Source: Crotophaga sulcirostris (taxonomy: Eukaryota; Chordata; Aves; Cuculiformes; Crotophagidae). From it: 64,000 nucleotides of DNA. A program made the position numbers and the translations under genes. Below are positions 1 through 11,778 of this stretch, piece after piece. The stretch is from NCBI GenBank assembly GCA_013397455.1, contig VYZB01000035.1, positions 1,935,756 through 1,999,755 on the forward strand. The letters are read 5' to 3'. Position 1 is the stretch's first letter, and every line of letters begins with the position of its first letter. The notes beneath the pieces were generated by a model, which worked only from the letters and a program-made list of their open reading frames with translations, was not told the origin of the DNA and searched no databases.

Positions 1-3000
1 AGCAGTGCATTGGAAATGGTTTGGATGTTTAATGTTGATACCATACACGGTCCAAGTATTGTAGCCATACAAAGAGTGGCAACAACTAATACACGATAGA
101 TGCTTACTTTTATTTGAAGCCAGATGTCTCTTATTTCAGACATGCTGCTTTAACATCCTAAATACTATATTGGCTTTTTCTCCTCCCTGCATGACTTTGC
201 TATTAACTGTGGTGTTTTGAAAGAAGTGTGCTGCTGAAGCAGCGTTGCTGTTCTCACAAATTTCAGTAGTGTATTGTCAGCGCTGACTACTGCCTCAGGA
301 TATTTTCCACCACAGCAAGGTTACAGCACAATGTCTTTTTCCTCTAAGCTAATGGCCTAGCCAAACCACTTGGCAGAGGTGCTGAAACAGTCAATAATAT
401 GTAGTCTGCTTACATATATGTGAATAACCAGTACTCAATTATTAGCAAAGAGCAAGTAAGGTAAGTCAGCATATATGGGACCCTCTGATTTAATGTTCAG
501 GTTAAATATTCTGGCATCTATATGATATTGAATGTGGTTGCCTTTCCTACTGACTCAACAAAGCAAATATTAATCAGAAGTGGCAAAGTGTGCAACCTAT
601 TTCCTGACCTCTTTGACAGCAAAAGGTTCTGGAATTCCATCCTGATCAAGAACCTTTATCACCATGTCACTGTGAAGCACGGAGAATATTCATAGTCCCT
701 GCCAGACTGCTGAATTTGCACAAAAGCCTCCACACACTTTTAAATTCAACAGCATTGAAAACCACACACAGGGTTGTAATTCTGTTCCCTACACTTTGAA
801 TTTACCTGGCTACAAAAATCGCTTTAACAGCGTCTGTAACTGCCTCCTGCTCTCACAGACAGATGTGTAATAACCACATGATTTCTAGAAAGACTGGCAC
901 TCCTGCAAGGTCCATCTGCATACCCTTCTGGTCAGGATGTTTCCAGAAATAGTGTACTAGCGCACAACTTCCCACCAGAGCAGAAAGCTGTTTCCACTCC
1001 TGAACTTCAGAGCCATTGTCTCCTTACACAGCCGACAAAGCATCTATCTCTGTATTCAAGTAATTTGGCAGCAGTGCCTATCAACCATACTGACTCGCTC
1101 TGCAACACATTTGACAGTGTTTAGGAAGTGCTACTACACTTGGCAATGCTGCTCCTTGTTTCTAGATGACTAGCTGTAGAACTTCACTTAGCGCTCTGTC
1201 AGAGATGACAATCAAATAGTTTAATAAACTCTTATAGTGTTCATGGCAACAAGGTAGAACTTCATTTCATTTCAACTGTTTGACTAGACAGACACAGAGA
1301 AACACAGTTATGCTAATTTTAGGTCCATAAACAGTTTTCATTAAAATCAGTAAGCACATTTCTGATTTAGATGCTGCTGAAGTTCTGAGTTCTTTGGGCA
1401 TCATTTTTTTTTTTTGAGATAAACTCCTGCTTGTCCTTCCTGTCCAGGTGCACAGTGAGAAGTTTTATTGCTTTATTTATAAAAATATTTTGTCTTCTAT
1501 TCAAAATATCTCAGCTGTTAATACAAGGATGGATAATTGCAAAGATTATCACCTCTATTCCAAGATGCTGCATACTCATGCAACATTTTATGTTTGTTTT
1601 TTTTGTAGTTGGACTGAAGCAGGTTTGACCTTGAGGTTCAATTTCTTCTAGTGGTTTTAAACATGACCTCAGGATCTTTTAGCTGCACCTGAAGATGATA
1701 AAGACTACCTTGCCTTTCACCACTACTCCAGCATGTACTGTTATTTCTGCCCTGCTTTCATAACTGCTTGTGCAGTTGTTCTAACCTAGGAAACAATTTA
1801 AATTATTTTGACTATATTAGTATATTTTGGTGAATCTGAGTGAGATCAGTCATTTTTAACAGGGATAGTAACGAGCTGCTGACAGGCACTTTTTCCACCA
1901 GCTCTGTGACCAGCAGCCATCCGCACACTCTAGGAATTTGATGTTCTATCTGTGTTGGCATATGCGTGATCTACTAACATCAACTCCTCGTGATTAACGA
2001 TCATATCATCAATCTGCCACATAAATGACTTTTACTTCACCAGTGCTAAGTTGTAACATAGGAAGGAAGCTGCTATTATTTCAATATTTAATGCATCCAT
2101 GACGTCTTCTCTAATGACAGCACATCAGAACTACAGGACAGTGACAACCAGCTAGGGCCCAGAGCATACCATCACTACTGGAATGCCATTCAAATTTTTG
2201 TTACCACTTCTAAAACAATCTGAAACTCTCCTATAAACTTCCAAATCCAATAAATGTGTGTATATTAAAATCTCCCAATCTAATGCACCATTTCATGGAA
2301 TCTGTTTTAAGTATGAGTGATTTTGACCTCCTCAGTTTGAACAGTAGCTTCTGTGCTAGCACTAACAATGGTGGTAAGATACCTGTATGTAGGGATACTT
2401 CCAGCATAAGTAACTTGTCTAAACTTATATGTCAACGATGTGTATGGCAAAACCTACTCTGGACTGTTAAGTATTGACATGCCTGTTAATGTGGAGAAAG
2501 CGTTATTGTGGTTGAAGACTGCTGACTGGAGGTAAATACAATTAATAGTCCCTAAATAGCCCATCTTCCTCCTTTCTTCAAAAAGGTGAAACAGCACTGA
2601 CCCTTAATGGGGCTGCTCTAAAACCCCGCTGCTGCACAGATAAGCCAAACTCCCGTTGTTCCTGGGACAAATGTGCACGTGAGACACCTGTGACGAAATG
2701 TTAGAGGCAGAAATCTCTGCTTGTTCCACCATACACATTCTTCAACCCCAGGTATTGCAAGGGGCCATTTTATCCAATGGTACAGTTAATCACAATATAA
2801 AATGAAAGCGGACACAGGCTGCCTGTGTGCAAAGGGGCTAATGATCTCAGTCCTATCAGGTGATGATAGAATTTACCATCTTTAAACACTTGTAATTTTA
2901 CAATGACACAAAGAATTTAAAGACGTAAGAAAAGGCAAGTAGGAAATGATGAAAGGACAGAAAAAAAGGAAAGCTAATTTTTTGTTTTTTTAACGCCACT

Positions 3001-6000
3001 CTAGTATTAGTAAATGGTTGTTTCAAATGGTCGTTTTAATTACATATCTATTATGAGGGGAACTATTATATCTTTGGATTCAAAATTTCTTCATTCTAAT
3101 GGTTGATTTTTTTAAAACACTGAAATGTATCACTAGTGTCTCCTTTTACAAACTTACTAATTTTTTAAAAACCTAGCTTTGAAAACCAAACTACATTTAA
3201 TGAAATAATGTTTGCATGCGATACACTCATTCACTAAGCAATGCATTTAAAAATAAAGTTCTCTAGTAAAGCAATCAAATTTTTGAATTGTATTTACTAG
3301 ATTTACTCATTCAAGAAACTTTTTTGACCAAAAGCAGTAAACTATTCTTTCAAAACTCTTTTCAAAAATTCTTGAAGCTTTGGGAAAGTGACTTGAAACT
3401 AGAAAGTACTTATGATCATAATTATTCTCAAATACATTTAGAATAAATAGTTCAGCTCAAGCAATGTCATAAACATAAAAAAAAAAAATTAGGTAATTTG
3501 AGTTTTTTGCTGTTACCTTCAAAAGGAACTTTTATTTCTTAGAGATGTTAAGCAACAACCAGAAAAGCATACTTCTCTTCAGTGTCTTATAATAAAGAAC
3601 GGGAAACACAATCTTTGAAAATTGTCCCAAGTATATCAATTGGATAACTTCACCTAATAAATGCTGCTGTTATGTTGTATTCCTTTTTACTCAAATCAAA
3701 TTTTGGTAATCGAATTCTATGATTTTGTTACTCCCTGCACATACATGAAAATACCCACATTACAGCTTTTTGTGCCTGGAAATATGAAGGTGTCCCTCAG
3801 TTAACCGCTTTTTTTTATAACCATCATCAAGTATTCCATCAAAAGATCATTCAATTTTTTATTTACAACCAAAGGTATCACTCACTTATCAGAACTGGTG
3901 GATGTCATTGCTTGGTGAGCTACTGCAATTTCACATACAAAGCAGGAAAATATGCCATGCTAATATTCTGTTTTCATCTTTGGAAAGCTCAGCAAGTCTA
4001 TTAAAACCTCCTCTTTGTGATATAAAAGACATTATGCAAAAGACCACTGAAGTTTAAACATGTTAATAGCTCTTTCCTATGAATTTGTGAAAAGAGAGAT
4101 GTGACTTAGGCAACATCTGCATTCTTCTCTAAATTTATATTGCCACTTAGGTCTCCAGTGCCTATTATGACGGTTCAGCTAAAAATCATTGTAGGAGCAT
4201 TGATCCAAACATAAAAACAACAATGATAGAAGCTTTGTTTCATATACATTTAGCATCTGACATCTTCCCTCATTTGTGCATTAATCAGTAACAGACATAT
4301 CTGAGCATCCTGCTACAGGAGGTGACTTGACTTTTACAAATTTCCCTAAGAGCAGAAACATCAGGAACAATTTCAAGGAAATAATTATGGTCTAGACAGA
4401 TTTATGACTTCTAAAGACCTAATCCAAAGCACATTAATGTCAGTGGAAGGACTCCCATTGACATCAAAGGCCCTTGGATCAATCTCCAAATGCTGTGGGA
4501 ATGAATTCAGAGCAATAATGATGGTGGACTAAATGCACACTTGCAGTTGAAATGTTACCACCCAGACCTTTTTATTCCTCAAATCAGATTAAAAAGTCAT
4601 TTTCTGCTATTTCACAATTACTTCCAGATGCGCATCATCTCAAATGGCATTTTCATCCATCTGTATGAACCAAACATGCATAGAGATAGAGAAGTTCTCC
4701 ACTACCAGAACTAATAATACAAACGAAAACCACAGGGGAACATAATTTTGGAGGTGATGAAGTTCATGTTTTAAACACAGAGTGAGGAACCTTGGACTTC
4801 TTTTATTCCTCCTGATTAACTTGGGATAGAGCTGCCAGGCCCACCATTTCTTTTATTTAGTGCCACAGTATATTTCTTCTAATTACATTTTCAATATTTT
4901 TCTCTAGTTCCCCCAAACAAAAGAGAAGAATACATGTAAATCAGTGTATGCCTCAAACTTGGCAGCCTAAAAACTGTCAGAAAGGTCAACTTCATATACT
5001 CTGCTTAGTAACAGTTTTGCTATCCCTTCTGTCCTCTTAAATGTCTATTTACATGCTAAATAATTTGAAGCATCACTCTTCGCTGACCATGTTAATCTGG
5101 TGTCATTCCCCTAGCAGTCGATAACATTTTAGTAACTGGGTAATGCTATTACCTAGATTTAAAAAATATCAAGATAGAGAACAATTAACTGATGCTGATC
5201 ACTGGTTACCGAGAGGATCTAAATGGGAAGAGAATTCAGATTGGCAGAGGAAGGCAATATTGGCTAAAAGTATCCAGGGATTTAAAATGGTTTACGGTTC
5301 ATATATTTTCTAGGCTATACTTGTAATGGGAACAGTGCTTTAGGTATGTCCTACCCACCACCTGCATCACAAGGAGTTATTTTTAACCTGGTTTCCTCAA
5401 GATTCAAAGTGTATGTTAGCAAACTGTGTATACATGTGCAATTTTCATAAACTTTTGCCACATCTAATGACTTGGGACTGTCTTGGACAATTCAGTCCAA
5501 TCTGCGGAAGCGCAAAAGTCACAAAGTCATTACATTCTTACAAGCTTTGTGGAAATGGGTATCCAGATGAAGGGGGAGTCCTATCATTACTCTAAATCAA
5601 GGGCATCAAAAATCACTCTGGCATACATCCTTTAGCTGCAGGTACACAGGAACTGCTCAGGAGACCATTTTTCAATCTGGTGCTGTTCCAATATTTTCTT
5701 CCATGACAAAATAACTCAGTGCATTTTAATACACCAGACACTAGTAAGCCTCGGCTTACTCTAAAAACATTTTTTTAAGACACACCAAAAGCAGCAACAT
5801 ACTGTAGTCATGATTTGGCACAATCTTATAGATGAATTCACACTTCAGTGCATTTGTTATCAGAAGCGCATGAGAACATTGCACCTGGAATATACAGACT
5901 GAAAAAGTACGAACACTTTAATTTAAATTTGCTGACTTTCATTTGACACTAATAAACAAACCATTCCATCCGTTCTCAAAAGTACAAGGCAACCCATGGG

Positions 6001-8520
6001 AAAAATATGTGCAAAACCCCTTATGCATTAATATACGTGTAAATTATGTTAATAGGGAATTGCCCAAGCAAACAAAAAATTAGTCAGGGAAATAACACAT
6101 CTAAAAGTTAAATTATCAAGATTATAATTGCAGTGATATGAACTTCTCCAGCACTAAACCATGATATTATGAACATATTTTTCTCTGTCTTTTACATTTT
6201 ATCAGTGTGAATACGCACAGTAGATAATACCATACCTTTGGATGATGCAAAAATGAGAAAGTACATTTGCTGGCAATACTGAACTTCACTACTAGAGAAA
6301 TTTTGCCTGGCCTTTAACATGCACATTTAACGTTGTTGCCCCCTGCTCCCTTTCACCCCAGCTCTTTAGGATTTTTTAATGACTTTTCAACATGGTCAAG
6401 GCAAAATTCAGTTTGGGCAGCTATTGGCTGATTCAAGTCACAGGTAATGACACAGAACAACACATTACATTTATAACTCAATACACAGTTTAGACAATTT
6501 GCTGGATTTTAAAACGGTACATTAGTTTTACTGGGGTGCACTAAGTAAGGTGAGGCAGTCCTTTTTGACCCAATGAATACACTAAAAATATAAATGAATG
6601 TCTCCTGGATCAATGATTCAAAGCAAACTTACACACTACAAAAAAAAAAAATCAGCATAACCAGATGAACGTATGCATACACCACTGTATTACATATAAT
6701 TTTCTTCAAGTACAATAAAACATGGTACTATTTTTACAACAAAAACATGGGAAAAAAATTCAATATCAGCTTTTTAAGAACAATTTAGAATACCTGTATA
6801 ACTCATTTGAGAGGTATGAATTTAAGTGACTTTAAAGCGATGATGCCCTATTAAATGCATTCCTTCAGAGCAGGAGAAAGCATTTTTTCGTGATGTGGCT
6901 TTTCCCCACATTTCACATCCATCAGTTTAAATAAAGTCAGAGAAAACATTCTGGTTTTTATGTCCACATTCAAGTAGTATAGTATGGATGTACTAGGCTA
7001 TGTTGTTACATCAGGAAAACTTGACTTCAGCCAGAGTGGCAAAGGTAAGATTTATGGCACAGTTCTAAGAAATTTGTCACTCATCTACCCCTTCCTTCAG
7101 ACTACAGCCACTGGAGGAACATGACTGTTACAGCAGAGGAAGGCATACAAGCCATCACCAACAGGACTATTGGTCTTGTGAACATTGCTTTGAGATTGGT
7201 GGATTAAGTACGGTTAATTAAAACATAATTTTCCCATAAGACAGTTGAATTCCTTCCCTGTTTTGTTATTACTATGCAGAAAAATTATGATGAGACCATT
7301 GTTCTTCCCTTCTTCAGTTCTGCAATATTTTAGGTTATTTCTGAGCATTTCAAGACTCTCCCTTGACCCAAATCCTAGCAATACCGGTTTGTGGCATATA
7401 AATATTTGTTTATGCAAATATATTTTAATTCAAACATTTAATCTTCTCAGGTAAACATTGGAAAGATATTGCTGATGTACTTTTTCACAGAAGACTTAGC
7501 TCACGGTTTTATTTTCCTGTTTTCATTAGCTTAGCTCAATTGGCAAAAATATTAACACATCTCAGGAAGTACATTTTATTTTCCTGTCTCTTAAGAACAC
7601 ATTTGGTTTCTACCATCTCATTAGAGGCATCAGCTTTTAATTGGGACAAGTTTTAAATTGAAAGAAGTGACTGAAAAAACGGTGCTGATATGCCACTGCA
7701 GTACTTTAAATGCCCGCTTGCTTGCATCTGAAGTTGTTTTTATGCTGAATATCTATACACAATTAGAAAGAGACAATGTAAGTAGTGCTGGGCCTCTGCA
7801 GAGTATCTTTTCAGCATTTGTAAGCTCCTTTCTTGTTTATGCTGCTGGAGACTATCAAACAAATCGCATGTTGACACAATCAAGCAACCAAAATGAATGG
7901 CTATAAATACAGTCAAAGAAAGAGATAACAATAAGCAGAACAAGTAACTCCTCATTTGAAGATGAAATAGCATTTCTGAGTGAGCAGTATGTGATTAACC
8001 TGCTGTATGTGGGGTCAACACGATTTATTCTCACAGCTATGCAGTCAGCCTTAGCCCTGGTTCTCACTATCAAAGACACAAGCCTTCCTTGACTCAACCC
8101 TCCCCTACGTCTAGCTAACACTCAGAGCTCTTACTTAGGAAAAATAACTATCGTGTCCTTCATTTAAATTATTTCCACTCTTACTTGGAAATAACTGTGA
8201 CCAAAACAAACAGTTTAACCAAGTGCACCTCCAGTTCATCTACCTGCCGCCTGTAATTCCCCAGCAGCTAAAAAGCAGATCTTGAAAACTACAGACACGG
8301 TAAAAAAAAAAAAAGAAGAGTGCTTATTTTGTCTAAATTCTGAGTATTACTAGAACAGTACTCACTTGACCCAATACCAAAGAATAAAAAGCAGTAGCCC
8401 ATTACGCTTCAAGACAATCAAGTGGTTCAAAATAGAGGGATAGTGTGGTTTTGGTTCAAACAACAGATATGTCACATTTCAATAACAAACCTACTTTGTG
8501 TAGAGGGACGAACCTCTTAC
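1..8520 (-). other. PTPRK: Intron of PTPRK downstream of the 37-bp exon (partial)
   Basis: No exon, RNA gene or recognisable LINE or LTR copy was found in these 8.5 kb. The sequence is AT-rich, with A or T homopolymers (for example near 1404-1416, 3478-3489 and 6640-6651). An imperfect inverted repeat lies at 4420-4481. The short open frames on both strands have no recognisable domains and no coding-like context. The donor gtaagagg at 8520 marks the 5' end of the intron. The acceptor is not in the window. Confidence 0.8.
4420..4481. repeat. Imperfect palindromic repeat
   Basis: 4420-4446 pairs with 4455-4481 at roughly 20 of 27 positions (AATCCAAAG...TGTCAGTGG against CCATTGACA...CCTTGGATCA). 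It may be a relic of an old interspersed palindromic repeat. Confidence 0.55.
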
Positions 8521-8557
8521 CTTTTGTAGCTATTCGAACACACTGAGTTTTGGTTTC
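8521..8557 (-). CDS. PTPRK: PTPRK 37-bp juxtamembrane mini-exon
   Basis: Very short exon found by extending the gene by eye. On the minus strand a good pyrimidine tract ending in ctcctcaacag precedes GAAACCAAAACTCAG, and the donor is AAAAG followed by gtaagagg. It enters in phase 0, as the previous exon requires, and leaves in phase 1. The 12 whole codons read ETKTQCVRIATK, which matches the stretch that follows SVEK in PTPRK. It lies between the fourth FN3 domain and the membrane, near the region cut by ADAM10 in the mammalian protein. The next exon, encoding the transmembrane helix, was searched for below base 8521 and not seen, so it is probably outside the window. Confidence 0.93.
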
Positions 8558-11504
8558 CTGTTGAGGAGGGAAAAGTAAAGAAAGCAGTCAGATCAGGTTG
8601 TTTTTTCTTGCCCACCCCGCTCCATAAATTTATCCTAGATCTGCTGATCAGCTGGGGCAATCTAGCAAGGTGGCTCAGGGCTGTGGGCTTGTCAAGGGAG
8701 GAGTCTGGGTGATCTTGACTTTACGATAGCTGGATGAAACCTAGACACTGGTCTATACTGTCTAGGATAATGATGCGGAGAAAAGGGGTAGGACAGTCCA
8801 AATGTAGCAAAATTCCAGAGTATTCAAATCAAATGGAAATCATGCCCTAAGAATACAGATAGATGGTGCAGTGGAAGAAAAGGGGAAGACTGATGCTCTT
8901 ATTTATGTCATGGCACAGAAACCCTGAGTCAGTGTTGACCTCCAGCATCGTGTAGCAAAGAAGGTACATTTGCTCAGCACTCTCTCTAAACTTAAGCCTT
9001 GCTGCACCATGACAGTCTTGAACAGAGTCATCTGACGTACACCAGCAAGGTGCTCCATAAAGCTTCTGAGCATGGAATGAGCACAGAAGCAGCCCAGGTA
9101 TCCCTTCACATATAACACAATTAATCTACAACCTACATAATCTGACCAGGAAAGATTTGACAGTGATGTGCTTCAGAAGAAGTTCAACGTGCAAAGATAA
9201 TTTGCATGTTTTTTACTTCCCCCCTCCTACCCCCTTCAGAGATCTGGCCAGCAATTGAAACAAATGAACAGAGAAATGACTTAGTTATGCACAGTTTGGA
9301 CAACTTGAACAGATGAGGGTTAGTCATAAATGGGTTTTCTGACCTTTCTGTACAATGTGCAATCATTTTAAAGGCAAACATACTGAAGTAGCATAAGGTT
9401 GCGTGAGAGGATGCAGCTGCTGTTGTATTAAATCACTCTAAATAATATTAGCATGTAATTAGAAAATATAATAATGACCGTTTCATTCTATCAAATATGC
9501 TCCCTTCAGTCCTGCACCTCTCAGCATGCCATCCCCGGATAAATCTCCTGGGATCTCTCTCCTCTTGAAGATTCCAGAGCAACTGGAAAAATATGTTGAT
9601 GCTGTTTTGCAAACACAGCTTGTAAAGAACAAGCAACGCTGCGAGTTGAGGATTCCCATAAGTATTTCAGGAAGACAATTTTTCAGTCTAAATGAAAGCC
9701 CCCCCAAAGTTTAATGATATAATCTTACCTAATTAGCATTCTCCCCAGTTACTGGATTTACTTGTCTGCTTTTGTTCCAAAAGTCTGTGAGGATCATAGA
9801 GGAACCCTCATCCCAGCCCTACAGTGTATTTCAGAGCATACTTTACTTCCCTTTGACTCTTTTGGTGATTCCACTAGTTTATAGTTTGTTTAAATATTCT
9901 GCATCTCAGAGGTTATCTTACAACCAATAGATCTCTGTCCTGGCAGAATACAGTGCAATCCTCCCTAAACCTCCCCCCAAATCCCTCTAGGAACAGAAAT
10001 CCGATCCGAAGTTTTAAATCATACCAGAGAAAACCATTTTAGAATTAAATTCTCTCACAAACTGAAATAAAGTTAAAGTTAATGTGTTCTTCCCTCATTT
10101 TCTACTTAACTGTCAAAATGTAAAAAAAAAAATAAAATTTTTGTATACTACTTTTATTTTATTTTTCCCTCCTCTTTAATTCTTGGGGAATAAAACAAAT
10201 TTCCTTATAATTTAGTCTGCTGGAAGCCAACAAAAGCAAAGGTAATAATTTGTAGCAGGTGAGGGAAATACAGACAAGCTTCTAGCAGTTACCTTTTATT
10301 TTGCTTTGTCTGCTTCATACAGATCGATAGATAAGAATTAAAAAGAGGGAAAGGTCTGTTCCACCAAAAAATGCATCCAGTTCCTAAGTAGCTCCAGTAT
10401 AGTTTAATTCGCTCCTGTTTTGTGCCCATTCTGACTTGATGCACATGCATATGGCTTTCATAACCATAGGCAGAAAGTGTGATTTTCTTCAAAAGGCTCC
10501 AAAGACAAAGCTGCCTGTTAGTTGGGATTTGTTTAGTCACTACAGAGACCCAAATGTAAGGAAGAGTAAATACAGCTTCTGCCCCTTTCAGATGGCTCCG
10601 GTGTGTCTCTGTGGCTATCAGTCTAGATGTCCCATTTCCTTTCTGATTTGCCTGGACACTTCATATGAAGACTCCTGTGGACATCTAACTGCAATTTCCT
10701 TCAGTATAAATCACAATTTTTAATTCTTAATATATTAGAGGTTTCAGTGTCTGTCACATTTTCCCTTCTCACTGATCATTTCCCCCTCCCTCATTTTTCA
10801 TTTATGAGGAAAAAACATTGAACAGCAACAGCACAGGGCCTGCAAAGCCACAGTTGTTCTTCCCACCAGGAAGATCCCTCCCTGGTGCTTTTCTCCCTTC
10901 CATATGCATACAGAGCCAGCAGCAGCACTCAGCAACAGAGTTAAAAACAAAACACCAAGGATGCAATGAACGTGAAGGACACCCATATTACTGCACAGTA
11001 GTGGAGCAAGACTGAAGCACACTTTTTCAGAAAGGTCCTCGTAAACACATTGTGGCCATGGGGTTACTTTTGCTCCAGCAAAGTTTTACTTTTTATTTGA
11101 TGTTCAGTGCAAGAGTCTCAAAAAGGCTGTAACGTATTATTAGCTCACTAAGCAGCCCACATTCTGTTTATCCTGTAGTAATTTAATCTTCTGAAGTGTG
11201 CAAGTACTGAGAACTGGGGAAAGGACTGCGGATATTATTTACCGAGGAGGCAAAGTCACAGCACTGAAATTACTTTACTCAGATGATTACTAAGATTTAT
11301 ATTTTAAACGCTCATCTAGTAGCAGTTACTATGATACAAGGGTGGTGTGAAATGTGAACGGCATGCTGCCATGCTGTGACAGCACCAAAGGGATTACAGG
11401 CCATGCCACTGCCAACACCTACTATGTTCAACTCCAACAGTTCTAACTGTCATCATGTGCATGACTTTGACTTCTTCCAAGAGAAAGGTGTGGTTGGCAC
11501 ATAC
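8558..11504 (-). other. PTPRK: Intron of PTPRK between the FN3-4 exon and the 37-bp exon
   Basis: 2,947-bp intron with donor gtatgt at the high-coordinate end and a strong pyrimidine tract with cag at the low-coordinate end. I see no recognisable transposable element. An A/T-rich stretch lies around 10120-10190. A somewhat GC-richer patch lies at 10830-10990, where both strands have short open frames without recognisable domains. Confidence 0.85.
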
Positions 11505-11778
11505 CTTCTCGACGCTGCTCATGGCCTGGAAATATATGTTGTAGCCTTTCCGAGGAGCCAATGGTGGGTTCCAGAAACCCTGGTAAGTCCTGTTGTCACC
11601 CACGGTAAAGGGGGCTGGTTCTGGTAGGTTTCCTGGGGGCAGCTCAGCAGCAAAGTAATACGGTGACCCTCCGCTAAGAGCGGTCTGATATGTGACAGGG
11701 ATTTGGTAGCACTCCATGGCACCAGTCTCTCGCTTTGTTCGGTGTGGGTGCAGCTCCTCAACAACAATCTGGTAGGCA
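11505..11778 (-). CDS. PTPRK: PTPRK exon, rest of the fourth FN3 domain with the furin site
   Basis: 274-bp exon, phase 2 in and phase 0 out. The acceptor is ttttgtttcactag, then TGCCTACCAG. The donor is GAGAAG followed by gtatgt. It encodes AYQIVVEELHPHRTKRETG, then MECYQIPVTYQ, YYFAAELPPGNLPEPAPF, VGDNRTYQGFWNPPL and YNIYFQAMSSVEK. The RTKR tetrapeptide fits the furin consensus RX(K/R)R and is where the PTPRK precursor is known to be processed into an extracellular E-subunit and a membrane-bound P-subunit that stay associated. One sequon (NRT) is present. YYFAAELP and GYNIYFQA are the late strands of the FN3-4 fold. The open frame that runs on past the donor is intronic. Confidence 0.96.
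11730..11741 (-). other. PTPRK: Furin-type cleavage motif RTKR in PTPRK
   Basis: On the minus strand these 12 bases read CGA ACA AAG CGA, giving Arg-Thr-Lys-Arg followed by Glu-Thr-Gly. The motif sits in a loop of the fourth FN3 domain. In the characterised mammalian protein this is the S1 proprotein-convertase site. Its exact conservation here implies the bird protein is also a cleaved heterodimer. Cleavage itself is inferred from family knowledge. Confidence 0.9.

Noticed and set aside
10798..11022. Minus-strand open frame with a hydrophobic segment
   Set aside because: The hydrophobic run looks like a membrane segment, but the frame does not match the PTPRK transmembrane exon, lies on the wrong side of the 37-bp exon and lacks a suitable acceptor and donor.
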